14,151 bases of DNA from positions 1 through 14,151 of the forward strand of contig DCGZ01000021.1 in NCBI GenBank assembly GCA_002314675.1, in the 5' to 3' direction. Under the pieces are notes generated by a model that worked only from the letters and a program-made list of their open reading frames with translations, was not told the origin of the DNA and did not search any database. Positions 7,035 to 14,151 of this stretch are shown piece after piece (within the stretch, counting starts at the first letter, position 1; each line of letters starts with the position of its first letter). The position numbers and the translations under genes were made by a program. This stretch comes from Fibrobacter sp. UBA1765 (lineage in GTDB: Bacteria; Fibrobacterota; Fibrobacteria; Fibrobacterales; Fibrobacteraceae).

Positions 7035-8525
7035 ATGTCTAAAGTTCATTACAATTATTCCAGTTATACCCCTGTAGAAGCAATTATTAGAGCTTACGAA
7101 AATGAAGATAGCGTACAAACAATCGTAAATGCAATTTTGGATGCCGGTATTCCTGGCTATAACTATAATAATGTCTGTGCGTTGATGCTTAATTACCAAA
7201 AGCTTCTTAAAGAAGACCGTTATTCGCAGCCAGCCGATATCGAACTGGAAGACTATGATTTTGACGATTCTGAACCAGTACGAGACGAAACTAAAGTGCG
7301 TTACGATTATTCCAATTGCACTCCTGTAGGAGCCATTGTTCGTGGTTATGAAAATGGCGAATCTCCTAATTCAATGCTGCAGATTTTAAAAGATGCCGGT
7401 GTAAAGTTATTCACTTTGCTAAGGGTGAAGTATATCATGAAGCTATACAAAACGTTTAATGATGAAGGTACATCCTACAATAACACGGACTTGGAAATAA
7501 TATCTGCACTTGCGGAATCATCTTTAAAAGAAACTAAAAAAACTCGAGCCGCAGAATCCCGTCGTGATGAAACAAGTCGCGATAAGATCGGCAATAAGAA
7601 AATGAAGGCCAAGGACGTTTGCAAGTCAAAACAGGGACGAGAAAACGATTCCAGGTCACTTTCTGCAGAACCTAAATTTTATGAGCCGAAAAAGCTTTCT
7701 TCTACTCAAGAAAAGGATTTGCAGAATGACCCTTCTCCAGAATTCAAAAAGATGAAGGCTAACACGATGACTGTTGCCAAGGGCATTATGCCGGCTTTGA
7801 TTATTAGCGGTAACGGCGGTATCGGCAAAACGTATTCTGTTTGTAAAACACTTGATGCGTATGGCCCGAAGGGTAGCTTTTATGAGGTCCTTAAGGTAAA
7901 AAGTACAACCCTTGCCTTGTACGAACATCTTTGGGAAAATCGAAACAAGATTTGTGTCCTTGACGACTGCGATTCTGTTTTCAATAGTGCCGATGGTATT
8001 TCACTATTGAAGTGTGCTCTAGACTCTGGTGAGGTCCGTGAAATTACCTGGAATTCAAAGGCTAGTAACCTGGTCAAGACAAGCCAATGCCGAAACAATG
8101 CTGAAGTTGCCGCTGCGGTAGAAAAGTGGAATGAAAAGCACGACAGCACGATGGGCATTCCAAGCAAGTTCTTTTTTGAAGGCGCCATCATATTCATTAC
8201 GAACAAGAAAAAGTCGGAACTCAAGGAAAAGGACGAAGCCTTGCTTACTCGTTGTACCGTAACGGAAATCAACTTGAATGAACAGCAGGTGTTAAAGCGC
8301 CTGGGCCAGATTCTTGACAAGATGAAGATTACCGGCAATAACGGCAGGGATATTACCGACAAGTCCATGAAGAAACGCGTGTTTGACTGGATTAGTTCAG
8401 AACAATTCTTGAAAGATCCGCGCCGTAAAGGTCGTGGTATAAGCTTTAGGCTGTTTATAAACACTTATAAGCAGTGTTATGCTGGCAATGAAGATTGGAA
8501 GGAACTTTCGTTTGATAACCAGTAA
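7035..8525 (+). CDS. AAA-type ATPase with duplicated N-terminal module, phage-like, 496 aa
   Basis: Three parts can be seen. Residues 3-61 and 87-145 are two copies of one module, each opening K-V-x-Y-x-Y-S-x-x-T-P-V-x-A-I and continuing Y-E-N; 15 of the first 24 aligned positions are identical. The helical look suggests a binding domain, but its ligand is unknown. Residues about 150-245 are a charged Lys/Glu/Ser-rich linker. The ATPase domain follows: Walker A GNGGIGKT at 259-266, Walker B ICVLDDCD at 306-313, sensor-1-like FITN ending at Asn390, Arg406 in LLTRC, and DPRRKGRGISFRLF at 461-474 as a sensor-2-like element. DDCDS and the layout recall uncharacterised AAA ATPases of tailed phages (inference from memory). 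The start was placed at ATG 7035, with GGAGA at 7024-7028; an upstream TTG in frame would add a basic 32-residue stretch lying over the promoter candidate. No phage neighbours are present. Confidence 0.85.
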   Translation: MSKVHYNYSSYTPVEAIIRAYENEDSVQTIVNAILDAGIPGYNYNNVCALMLNYQKLLKEDRYSQPADIELEDYDFDDSEPVRDETKVRYDYSNCTPVGAIVRGYENGESPNSMLQILKDAGVKLFTLLRVKYIMKLYKTFNDEGTSYNNTDLEIISALAESSLKETKKTRAAESRRDETSRDKIGNKKMKAKDVCKSKQGRENDSRSLSAEPKFYEPKKLSSTQEKDLQNDPSPEFKKMKANTMTVAKGIMPALIISGNGGIGKTYSVCKTLDAYGPKGSFYEVLKVKSTTLALYEHLWENRNKICVLDDCDSVFNSADGISLLKCALDSGEVREITWNSKASNLVKTSQCRNNAEVAAAVEKWNEKHDSTMGIPSKFFFEGAIIFITNKKKSELKEKDEALLTRCTVTEINLNEQQVLKRLGQILDKMKITGNNGRDITDKSMKKRVFDWISSEQFLKDPRRKGRGISFRLFINTYKQCYAGNEDWKELSFDNQ

Positions 8526-8600
8526 AATGTGATTTTTTTTAAAAAGGTCGTGTTGTGACCGTATTTTGTAAAGAAATTTGAAAATTTTTAGTACCAATCC

Positions 8601-8638
8601 TCAAGATTTATGTAAATTTCAATTTAAATAAATCTTGA
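8601..8638. promoter_or_regulatory. 38-base near-perfect palindrome touching the glgB ribosome binding site
   Basis: TCAAGATTTAT (8601-8611) and ATAAATCTTGA (8628-8638) are perfect complements over 11 pairs. Inside them, after one G/A mismatch, TAAATT (8613-8618) pairs with AATTTA (8621-8626). The right arm ends in the first base of the glgB Shine-Dalgarno AAGGA (8638-8642). It could be a repressor operator or an RNA hairpin that affects access to the ribosome site. Confidence 0.65.
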
Positions 8639-8650
8639 AGGACTTTTTAT

Positions 8651-10870
8651 ATGGCAGATTGGAAACAATTCACTAGTATGAGTGACGACCAGATGCAGAG
8701 CATTTGGAATTTCGATTGCGTTGATCCGTTTTCTTTTCTTGGTATTCACCCGTTAGAAACCGATCGTGGCATTAAGACCGCTATTCGAACCTACCAGCCG
8801 CAGGCTGCTTATGTTAGTGGTGAATCCATTGATGGTGAAATTGAATTTGACTTTGTAAAGCTTGGCGATACCGGCTTTTACGAAGCAATTCTTGATATGG
8901 ACTACGATCCGTTCAAGTACCGCCTGAATATTACCATGGGTGACGGTAACAGCTATTCTGTTGTTGATCCGTACTGCTTTATGCCGGTCCTTACCGACTT
9001 TGACCGCTACTTGATCAATGCCGGTACCCATTATGAACTTTACCGCAAGCTCGGTGCAAACCTTGTAGAACATGAAGGTGAAAAGGGTGTGCACTTTGCC
9101 GTTTGGGCTCCGAATGCCCGTGCTGTAGCCGTTGTCGGTTCTTTCAATAGCTGGGATGGCCGCCGCCACCCGATGCGCCGCCTAGGCGAAAGCGGTGTTT
9201 GGGAAATCTTTATCCCGGGTATTGGTGAAAACGAACTTTACCGTTTTGAAATCCATGGTGCCGATGGCAACCTCCATGTGAAGATTGACCCGCTTGCAAA
9301 GCTCAGCGAAGTTCGCCCGGCTACAGCTTCCATTACAACGCACCTTGACGGCTATGAATGGGGCGACGACCTTTACATGTACACCCATTATGCTACCAAG
9401 GTCTTTGGCAGCCCGATGAACATTTACGAAGTTCATGCCGGTTCCTGGAAGCGCGATCCGGCCGACCCGGACCGTTTCCTCAACTGGGACGAGCTTGCCG
9501 ATACGCTTATCCCGTACCTCAAGGAAATGGGTTACACCCATGTGGAATTCTTGCCGCTTGCAGAACATCCGCTTGACGAATCCTGGGGCTACCAGGTGAC
9601 CGGTTACTATTCTCCGACAAGCCGTTACGGTACACCGGACCAGTTCCGCCACTTTGTTGACCTTTGCCACCAGAACGAAATCGGTGTGATTTTGGACTGG
9701 GTTCCGGCACACTTCCCGAAGGACGCTCACGCTCTTGGCCGCTTTGACGGCACGGCCTGCTATGAACATGCAGACCCGCGCAAGGGCGAGCACCCGCACT
9801 GGGGCACATACATCTTTAACTATGCCCGTAACGAAGTCTCGAACTTCCTTATTTCTAACGCCATTTACTGGCTCAAGGAATTCCACTGCGATGGCCTCCG
9901 CGTAGACGCTGTTGCAAGTATGCTCTACCTTGACTACGGCAAGGGCCCGGGCGGTTGGGTTCCGAACAAGGATGGCGGAAACATCAACTACGATACCCTT
10001 GAATTCCTCAAGCACTTGAACAGCATCATGGGTCGCTTGACTCCGCATGCAATTCTCATTGCCGAAGAATCTACAAGCTTCCCGAGCATTACACGTCCAC
10101 CGGAACAGGGCGGTCTTGGCTTCCACTACAAGTGGAACATGGGTTGGATGAACGACTTCTTGAGCTACATCCAGCACGAACCGATCCATCGTAAGTATCA
10201 CCATAACCAGCTTACATTCAGCATGGTCTATGCATACTCCGAAAACTTTATCCAGGTATTTAGCCACGATGAAGTTGTGCACGGCAAGGGCTCCATGCTT
10301 GGCAAGATGCCTGGCGACAACTGGCAGAAGTTTGCAAACCTCCGTTTGACTTACGCATTCCAGTTTGCACACCCAGGCAAGAAGTTGAACTTCATGGGTA
10401 ACGACTACGGCCAGTACCGTGAATGGAACGAAAAGCGTTCCCTCGACTGGCACTTGCTCACATGGGATTCCCATTACAAGACCCACGAAATGTTCAAGGT
10501 TCTAAGCAACCTTTACAAGCAGGAAGCTGCATTCTGGGAAATCGACCATCACAACAGCGGCTTCGAATGGATCTGGTGCGATGACGCAGACAACTCCATT
10601 GTAAGCTTTGTTCGCCGCAGTGCAAACGGTGACCAGATTCTTTGCGTATTCAACTTTACTCCGGTGCCACGTCTCAACTACCGCGTCGGTGCACCGCAGT
10701 GGGGCGTATGGAAGGAAATCTTCAATACCGATGCAGAAGTCTTTGGTGGTTCCAATGTTGGCAATGCAGGCGAAGTCCGCACAGATGACGTTCCTTGGCA
10801 GAATCGCCAGTGGAGCATCAACATGAACTTGCCGCCACTTGGCGCCGTGTTCTTCAAACGCATTGGCTAA
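8651..10870 (+). CDS. glgB: 1,4-alpha-glucan (glycogen) branching enzyme GlgB
   Basis: GlgB cuts alpha-1,4 glucan chains and rejoins them through alpha-1,6 bonds, adding branches to cytosolic glycogen. The 739 residues match the long bacterial form (E. coli 728). An N-terminal region of about 20-110 is followed by a CBM48-like beta domain at about 130-225 (HFAVWAPNARAVAVVGSFNSW), then the GH13 barrel starting near MNIYEVHAGSW (256-266). GH13 motifs are present: DWVPAHFPKD (349-358), GLRVDAVASMLYLDY with nucleophile Asp419, LIAEEST with acid/base Glu472, and FSHDEVVHGKGSML with Asp540. All catalytic residues are intact. AAGGA eight bases upstream fixes the start. It stands alone: no glgA, glgC or glgP is adjacent, and it is bracketed by two uncharacterised genes. 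A palindrome overlaps the edge of its ribosome site and a strong terminator follows. Confidence 0.97.
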   Translation: MADWKQFTSMSDDQMQSIWNFDCVDPFSFLGIHPLETDRGIKTAIRTYQPQAAYVSGESIDGEIEFDFVKLGDTGFYEAILDMDYDPFKYRLNITMGDGNSYSVVDPYCFMPVLTDFDRYLINAGTHYELYRKLGANLVEHEGEKGVHFAVWAPNARAVAVVGSFNSWDGRRHPMRRLGESGVWEIFIPGIGENELYRFEIHGADGNLHVKIDPLAKLSEVRPATASITTHLDGYEWGDDLYMYTHYATKVFGSPMNIYEVHAGSWKRDPADPDRFLNWDELADTLIPYLKEMGYTHVEFLPLAEHPLDESWGYQVTGYYSPTSRYGTPDQFRHFVDLCHQNEIGVILDWVPAHFPKDAHALGRFDGTACYEHADPRKGEHPHWGTYIFNYARNEVSNFLISNAIYWLKEFHCDGLRVDAVASMLYLDYGKGPGGWVPNKDGGNINYDTLEFLKHLNSIMGRLTPHAILIAEESTSFPSITRPPEQGGLGFHYKWNMGWMNDFLSYIQHEPIHRKYHHNQLTFSMVYAYSENFIQVFSHDEVVHGKGSMLGKMPGDNWQKFANLRLTYAFQFAHPGKKLNFMGNDYGQYREWNEKRSLDWHLLTWDSHYKTHEMFKVLSNLYKQEAAFWEIDHHNSGFEWIWCDDADNSIVSFVRRSANGDQILCVFNFTPVPRLNYRVGAPQWGVWKEIFNTDAEVFGGSNVGNAGEVRTDDVPWQNRQWSINMNLPPLGAVFFKRIG

Positions 10871-10890
10871 TATTTAGCAGATGTGCCAAT

Positions 10891-10927
10891 AAAAAGTGAC
10901 AGGGCGTAAATGCCTTGCCACTTTTTT
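10891..10927 (+). terminator. Rho-independent terminator of glgB
   Basis: AAAAAGTG pairs with CACTTTTT over eight pairs; after an A/C mismatch, CAGGGC pairs with GCCTTG (one G-U), closing a six-base loop, and a run of six T ends the element. It lies 21 bases after the glgB stop. The A-rich left arm means it may also work weakly in the reverse direction. Confidence 0.9.
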
Positions 10928-10942
10928 GTAGTTTAATGTTGC

Positions 10943-10970
10943 TTGCTTAAATCAAATTTTAGGTTATATC
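10943..10970 (+). promoter_or_regulatory. Candidate promoter of the cysteine-rich orphan gene
   Basis: TTGCTT at 10943-10948 and TATATC at 10965-10970 are 16 bases apart. The gene needs a promoter in this 50-base gap because the glgB terminator precedes it. With this choice transcription would begin at about the start codon, giving a nearly leaderless mRNA, so the exact boxes are doubtful. Confidence 0.25.
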
Positions 10971-10977
10971 TAGAAGT

Positions 10978-12354
10978 ATGCCAAATTTCGATTTAGATTC
11001 TACATATAAAATACATAATACAATATACCTGACCGGGAATTATATCCAAAATAGATTTGATGGTCTTAAGGTCGGTCGAAATGTTGAAAGGGCCTTTGAA
11101 GATGCCGATAAAAGGAATTTTCAGTTAACAAATTTCTTTGACCTGTGTTTCTATCAACCTTATAATTTTGAACAAAATTTTATCAATGAATTATTTGCGC
11201 ATCGGTTTCCGCAAAATCGATACCCCTTGTTTTTCAAATTCTTGAAAGGGGAAGAGATTGTTGTTGATGGAAATACGCTTGATGTTTTTACGACGGAATT
11301 GAATTTTACGAACCTTGAAAAGGCTGTGAAGCTTTTGATGAACAGGTTGTGCAAATTCCCTGCGGAATTTATGCACAGGCAAGTTGACGTATCGCTTGTG
11401 GAAGATTCTGTTTTTATTTCGGAATTTGAAAATTTTTATGAAAAACATTGGTGTTTTGATGAATACGAAAACGCCAGCAAACGTTACAAGTTCTCTATAA
11501 GTTTTTCCTTTAGAATCTCTTTGAAGGAACCTTTGAAAGAATCGCAGAACCTCAAAAGGTATGAAGGAATCATCAAGGTTTTCCGTTCGAAATCGATCTT
11601 GCAGATTGTAAAGGATTGCATGGAAAATCCTGGGAGATTTACCCTTTCAAAAGATGGCTACAGCATTTTTTTGCGCTCGGAATCTTACGATGAAGCGAAG
11701 GAGTTCTTTTGCAAACGCGTTTTCAAGGGCATGGAAATGCGTATAGGCACATTCGCGAAATTTATGCTTCAGAATTTTAAGGACCGGGAATTAAAAAAGT
11801 CATTGCAGGTCTTTAAGCTTTTGCATTATAGGAACTGCAACGCTTATCAAGTTACAAGTCGTGATACGGTTCTTTTGCACTTGCAGTTTATGCAATTGCT
11901 TAGTGATAAGGATTGCATAAAAAGCGTAGTCTGCTATCAAGAAATGTTTGAAAGGATCAGGAATTTTTTGACTAAATCGCTTTTGAATGTAGACTCGATT
12001 TTGAACAATTCAGAAGAAATGAATAATTTCAAAAATGAATGTTGGCAACTTCAGGTCAATTTGAAATCGTGTAGCAAAAGCGCAAGTAACATTTGCATCG
12101 TAGATTTGTGCCGCTTGACCGATGTTACTTGTATTCGTACAAACATGAAAGTGCTGATTGAACTTTTTGAAGATTTGTTGGCTGCGTTTGAAACTTTAAA
12201 AAATATTTTTAAACAGTCGCCTAAAGATTGCCTCTATGCGGCTGCGTCATATTATGCCGATGTAATCTTGATGGATCCGTTTTCGTACATCAATCATGAA
12301 AATGAATCGGTTTCAATATTTGCAAGGTCTTTGCTGAATGGCTTTGAAAGCTAA
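10978..12354 (+). CDS. Uncharacterised cysteine-rich soluble protein, 458 aa
   Basis: I do not recognise this protein. It has no signal peptide and no membrane segment, so it is probably cytosolic. The N-terminal half (about 1-180) is rich in Phe, Tyr and Asn and looks mixed alpha/beta; the C-terminal half (about 190-458) looks mostly helical, with several Leu/Phe/Lys-rich amphipathic stretches. It has 14 cysteines, 9 of them between residues 287 and 418, some as spaced pairs (Cys313/Cys319, Cys373/Cys378/Cys385), but no classical zinc-finger CxxC pair. No Walker, nuclease or protease motif is visible. Base use is more AT-rich than in glgB next door, which may mean a lineage-specific or acquired gene. 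AGAAG sits about three bases before the ATG, a weak ribosome site. It is a single-gene unit between the glgB terminator and a bidirectional terminator. Confidence 0.75.
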   Translation: MPNFDLDSTYKIHNTIYLTGNYIQNRFDGLKVGRNVERAFEDADKRNFQLTNFFDLCFYQPYNFEQNFINELFAHRFPQNRYPLFFKFLKGEEIVVDGNTLDVFTTELNFTNLEKAVKLLMNRLCKFPAEFMHRQVDVSLVEDSVFISEFENFYEKHWCFDEYENASKRYKFSISFSFRISLKEPLKESQNLKRYEGIIKVFRSKSILQIVKDCMENPGRFTLSKDGYSIFLRSESYDEAKEFFCKRVFKGMEMRIGTFAKFMLQNFKDRELKKSLQVFKLLHYRNCNAYQVTSRDTVLLHLQFMQLLSDKDCIKSVVCYQEMFERIRNFLTKSLLNVDSILNNSEEMNNFKNECWQLQVNLKSCSKSASNICIVDLCRLTDVTCIRTNMKVLIELFEDLLAAFETLKNIFKQSPKDCLYAAASYYADVILMDPFSYINHENESVSIFARSLLNGFES

Positions 12355-12370
12355 AATCATTTTATGGAGA

Positions 12371-12401
12371 AAAAAGCCTTGGCTTAACGCCAAGGCTTTT
12401 T
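12371..12401. terminator. Bidirectional terminator between the orphan gene and icd
   Basis: AAAAAGCCTTGGC and GCCAAGGCTTTTT form a perfect 13-pair inverted repeat around the loop TTAAC. With A runs on the left and T runs on the right, it can terminate transcripts from both strands. It lies 16 bases after the plus-strand stop and serves the convergent icd gene from the other side. Confidence 0.93.
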
Positions 12402-12413
12402 CTGTGAGTGCTT

Positions 12414-12435
12414 GGCGAAACTTTAAAGTTTCGCC
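12414..12435. repeat. 22-base perfect palindrome just after the icd stop
   Basis: The half-site GGCGAAACTTT is followed directly by its exact reverse complement AAAGTTTCGCC. The element begins 12 bases after the icd stop codon and ends 12 bases before the bidirectional terminator (counting along the icd transcript). In RNA it would form a GC-capped hairpin of about nine pairs with a small AU-rich loop. A 3' mRNA-stabilising hairpin or a protein site are both possible. Confidence 0.7.
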
Positions 12436-12447
12436 GAAACAGTTCGA

Positions 12448-14151
12448 TTAAAGACTGTCGATGATCTTGTTGAACATTTCAACCGGACGCATCCACTTGG
12501 CAAGCAAGTCGGCCTTTGGCAAGTAGTAGCCGCCAATGTCGACTGCTACGCCCTGGGCGTCTGTGTATGCCTTGGCAATTGCCTGTTCGTTTTCGGTAAG
12601 GGCCTTTGCAACTGGAGCAAACTTCGCTGCAATTTCTGCATCTTCAGTCTGTGCTGCAAGTTCTTCAGCCCAGTACATAGCAAGGTAGAAATGGGAACCG
12701 CGGTTATCGATTTCACCAACTTTGCGAGCTGGGGTGCGGTTGTTTTCAAGAATCATGCCGTTTGCACGGTCAAGAGCGTCAGAAAGGACCTTTGCCTTCT
12801 TGTTGCCTGTGGTAAGGAACACCTGTTCAAAGGAAGGAACAAGAGCGAAGTATTCGCCAAGGGAATCCCAGCGGAGGTAGTTTTCGGCAAGGAACTGCTG
12901 AACCTGCTTAGGAGCAGATCCACCGGCACCAGTTTCGAAGAGGCCGCCACCAGCCATGAGGGGCACGATGGAGTACATCTTGGCGCTTGTGCCGACTTCC
13001 ATGATCGGGAAGAGGTCTGTGAGGTAGTCGCGGAGAACGTTACCTGTTACAGAGATTGTATCGAGGCCCTGCTTTGCGCGTGTGAGGGAAACCTTGATGG
13101 CTTCGCGCGGGCTCATGATCTTGATGTCAAGACCGGTGAGATCGTGTTCAGGGAGGTATGCTTCTACCTTCTTCTGGATTTCACGGTCGTGTGCGCGGTT
13201 CGGGTCGAGCCAGAAGATTGCAGGAGTGTTGCTGAGCTTTGCTCGAGTTACAGCAAGCTTTACCCAATCCTTGATCGGAGCGTCCTTGGCCTGGCACATA
13301 CGGTAAATGTCGCCAGCGTCAACGTCTTGCTGCAAAAGAACTTCGCCCTTGCTGTTTACAGCACGGATAATGCCCTTGCCCTTTGCAATGAAAGTCTTGT
13401 CGTGGCTACCGTATTCTTCGGCTGCCTTTGCCATGAGGCCGACGTTTGGAACGGAACCCATTGTTACAGGGTCGAATGCGCCGTTAGCCTTGCAGAAGTT
13501 CACTGTTTCGTCGTAAATGCCTGCGTAGCAGCGATCCGGGATGCAAGCCTTGCATTCCTGGAGTTCGCCCTTGGCGTTCCACATCTTGCCGGAGTTGCGG
13601 ATCATTGCCGGCATGGAAGCGTCAATGATAACATCGCTTGGAACGTTCAGGTTGGTGATGCCCTTGTCGGAATCGACCATGGCGAGTGCCGGTCCGTTTG
13701 CGAGAGCTTCGTCAATTGCTGCCTTGATTTCGGCTTCCTTTGCGTGGCCAGCGATGCGCTTGAGAATATCGCCAAGACCGTTGTTTGCATCAACGCCGAG
13801 TTCCTTGAATTCTGCTGCGAACTTGCTGAAAACGTCTTTAAAGAACACGCGTACAACGGCACCGAACATGACTGGGTCGGAGACCTTCATCATTGTTGCC
13901 TTGAGATGCACGGAGAAAAGAACGCCCTTAGCCTTTGCGTCTGCCATTTCCTTGGCGAGGAACTTTTCGAGGCTTGCGATGCGGAGTACTGTAGAGTCAA
14001 GAACTTCGCCGTTCAAGAGCGGCTTTGCTGCGCGAAGAACTTCAACGTTGCCGTTCACGTCGACATATTCAATCTGGAATGTGTCTTCGTGATCCATGGT
14101 GATGGATGTTTCTGTTGCGTAGAAGTCATCTGCGTCCATGCTTGCAACGTG
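12448..14151 (-). CDS. icd: Monomeric NADP-dependent isocitrate dehydrogenase, N-terminus outside the window
   Basis: This enzyme oxidises isocitrate to 2-oxoglutarate and CO2 with NADP in the TCA cycle. The sequence matches the monomeric (about 740-residue) class rather than the E. coli dimeric class: HLKATMMKVSDP with the conserved Lys, NSDKGITNLNVPSDVI, DASMPAMIR, GSVPNVGLMA, EEYGSHDKTF, MCQAKDAPIKDWVKLA, ISVTGNVLRDYL, and GEIDNRGSHFYLAMYWA near the C-terminus. The frame is open to base 14151, and the residues HVAS before the first in-frame Met match the family motif just before a D-x-x-DFY segment, so the ATG at 14139 is internal. About 567 residues are visible and roughly 170-180 N-terminal residues are missing. 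It converges on the orphan gene, sharing its terminator. Confidence 0.97.
   Translation of the reverse strand, partial: HVASMDADDFYATETSITMDHEDTFQIEYVDVNGNVEVLRAAKPLLNGEVLDSTVLRIASLEKFLAKEMADAKAKGVLFSVHLKATMMKVSDPVMFGAVVRVFFKDVFSKFAAEFKELGVDANNGLGDILKRIAGHAKEAEIKAAIDEALANGPALAMVDSDKGITNLNVPSDVIIDASMPAMIRNSGKMWNAKGELQECKACIPDRCYAGIYDETVNFCKANGAFDPVTMGSVPNVGLMAKAAEEYGSHDKTFIAKGKGIIRAVNSKGEVLLQQDVDAGDIYRMCQAKDAPIKDWVKLAVTRAKLSNTPAIFWLDPNRAHDREIQKKVEAYLPEHDLTGLDIKIMSPREAIKVSLTRAKQGLDTISVTGNVLRDYLTDLFPIMEVGTSAKMYSIVPLMAGGGLFETGAGGSAPKQVQQFLAENYLRWDSLGEYFALVPSFEQVFLTTGNKKAKVLSDALDRANGMILENNRTPARKVGEIDNRGSHFYLAMYWAEELAAQTEDAEIAAKFAPVAKALTENEQAIAKAYTDAQGVAVDIGGYYLPKADLLAKWMRPVEMFNKIIDSL

Noticed and set aside
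8526..8600. Terminator after the AAA ATPase gene (GGTC / GACC hairpin)
   Set aside because: Only four or five pairs form and the T run after it is broken; too weak to call.
9182..10486. 434-codon open frame on the minus strand opposite glgB
   Set aside because: Antisense shadow of a conserved enzyme gene with biased codons; no ribosome site or recognisable motif supports it.
12448..14139. Treating the ATG at 14139 as the true start of isocitrate dehydrogenase
   Set aside because: The frame is open to the window edge and the preceding residues match the internal HVA-x-MD motif of the monomeric family, so the gene is partial.

Overview
The window looks like a stretch of bacterial chromosome, most likely from a Fibrobacter-type organism (phylum Fibrobacterota). 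This is an inference from a Gram-negative envelope gene set (lpxB, an outer-membrane barrel, type IV pilin-like genes), a monomeric-type isocitrate dehydrogenase, a glycogen branching enzyme, an iron-sulfur PurF, moderate GC coding DNA and AT-rich spacers. No rRNA or marker gene is present to prove the lineage.

Layout. (1) 1-1018, minus strand: two overlapping prepilin-like genes, a GspH/FimT-like pseudopilin followed by a PilV-like pseudopilin that runs off the left edge. (2) 1144-2780, plus strand: lpxB (lipid A disaccharide synthase) and ispF (MEP isoprenoid pathway), probably co-transcribed. (3) 2777-5094, minus strand: a two-domain outer-membrane protein whose stop codon overlaps that of ispF, then metK (SAM synthetase) with its own terminator. 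(4) 5357-6742, minus strand: purF, the first step of purine synthesis, also with its own terminator. (5) 7035-8525, plus strand: an AAA-type ATPase with a duplicated N-terminal module, resembling ATPases carried by phages. (6) 8651-10870, plus strand: glgB, with a long palindrome touching its ribosome binding site and a strong terminator after it. (7) 10978-12354, plus strand: a cysteine-rich protein of unknown function. (8) 12448-14151, minus strand: monomeric NADP-dependent isocitrate dehydrogenase, missing its N-terminus at the right edge. A 22-bp perfect palindrome and a bidirectional terminator separate it from the previous gene.

Most genes are housekeeping units with their own transcription signals and do not form one pathway. 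The least ordinary content is the pair of uncharacterised genes flanking glgB and a few palindromic regulatory candidates. I see no CRISPR array, tRNA, rRNA, insertion sequence or recognisable defence or biosynthetic cluster. No gap between genes exceeds 300 bases; the largest are 6743-7034 and 5095-5356, and both are described.
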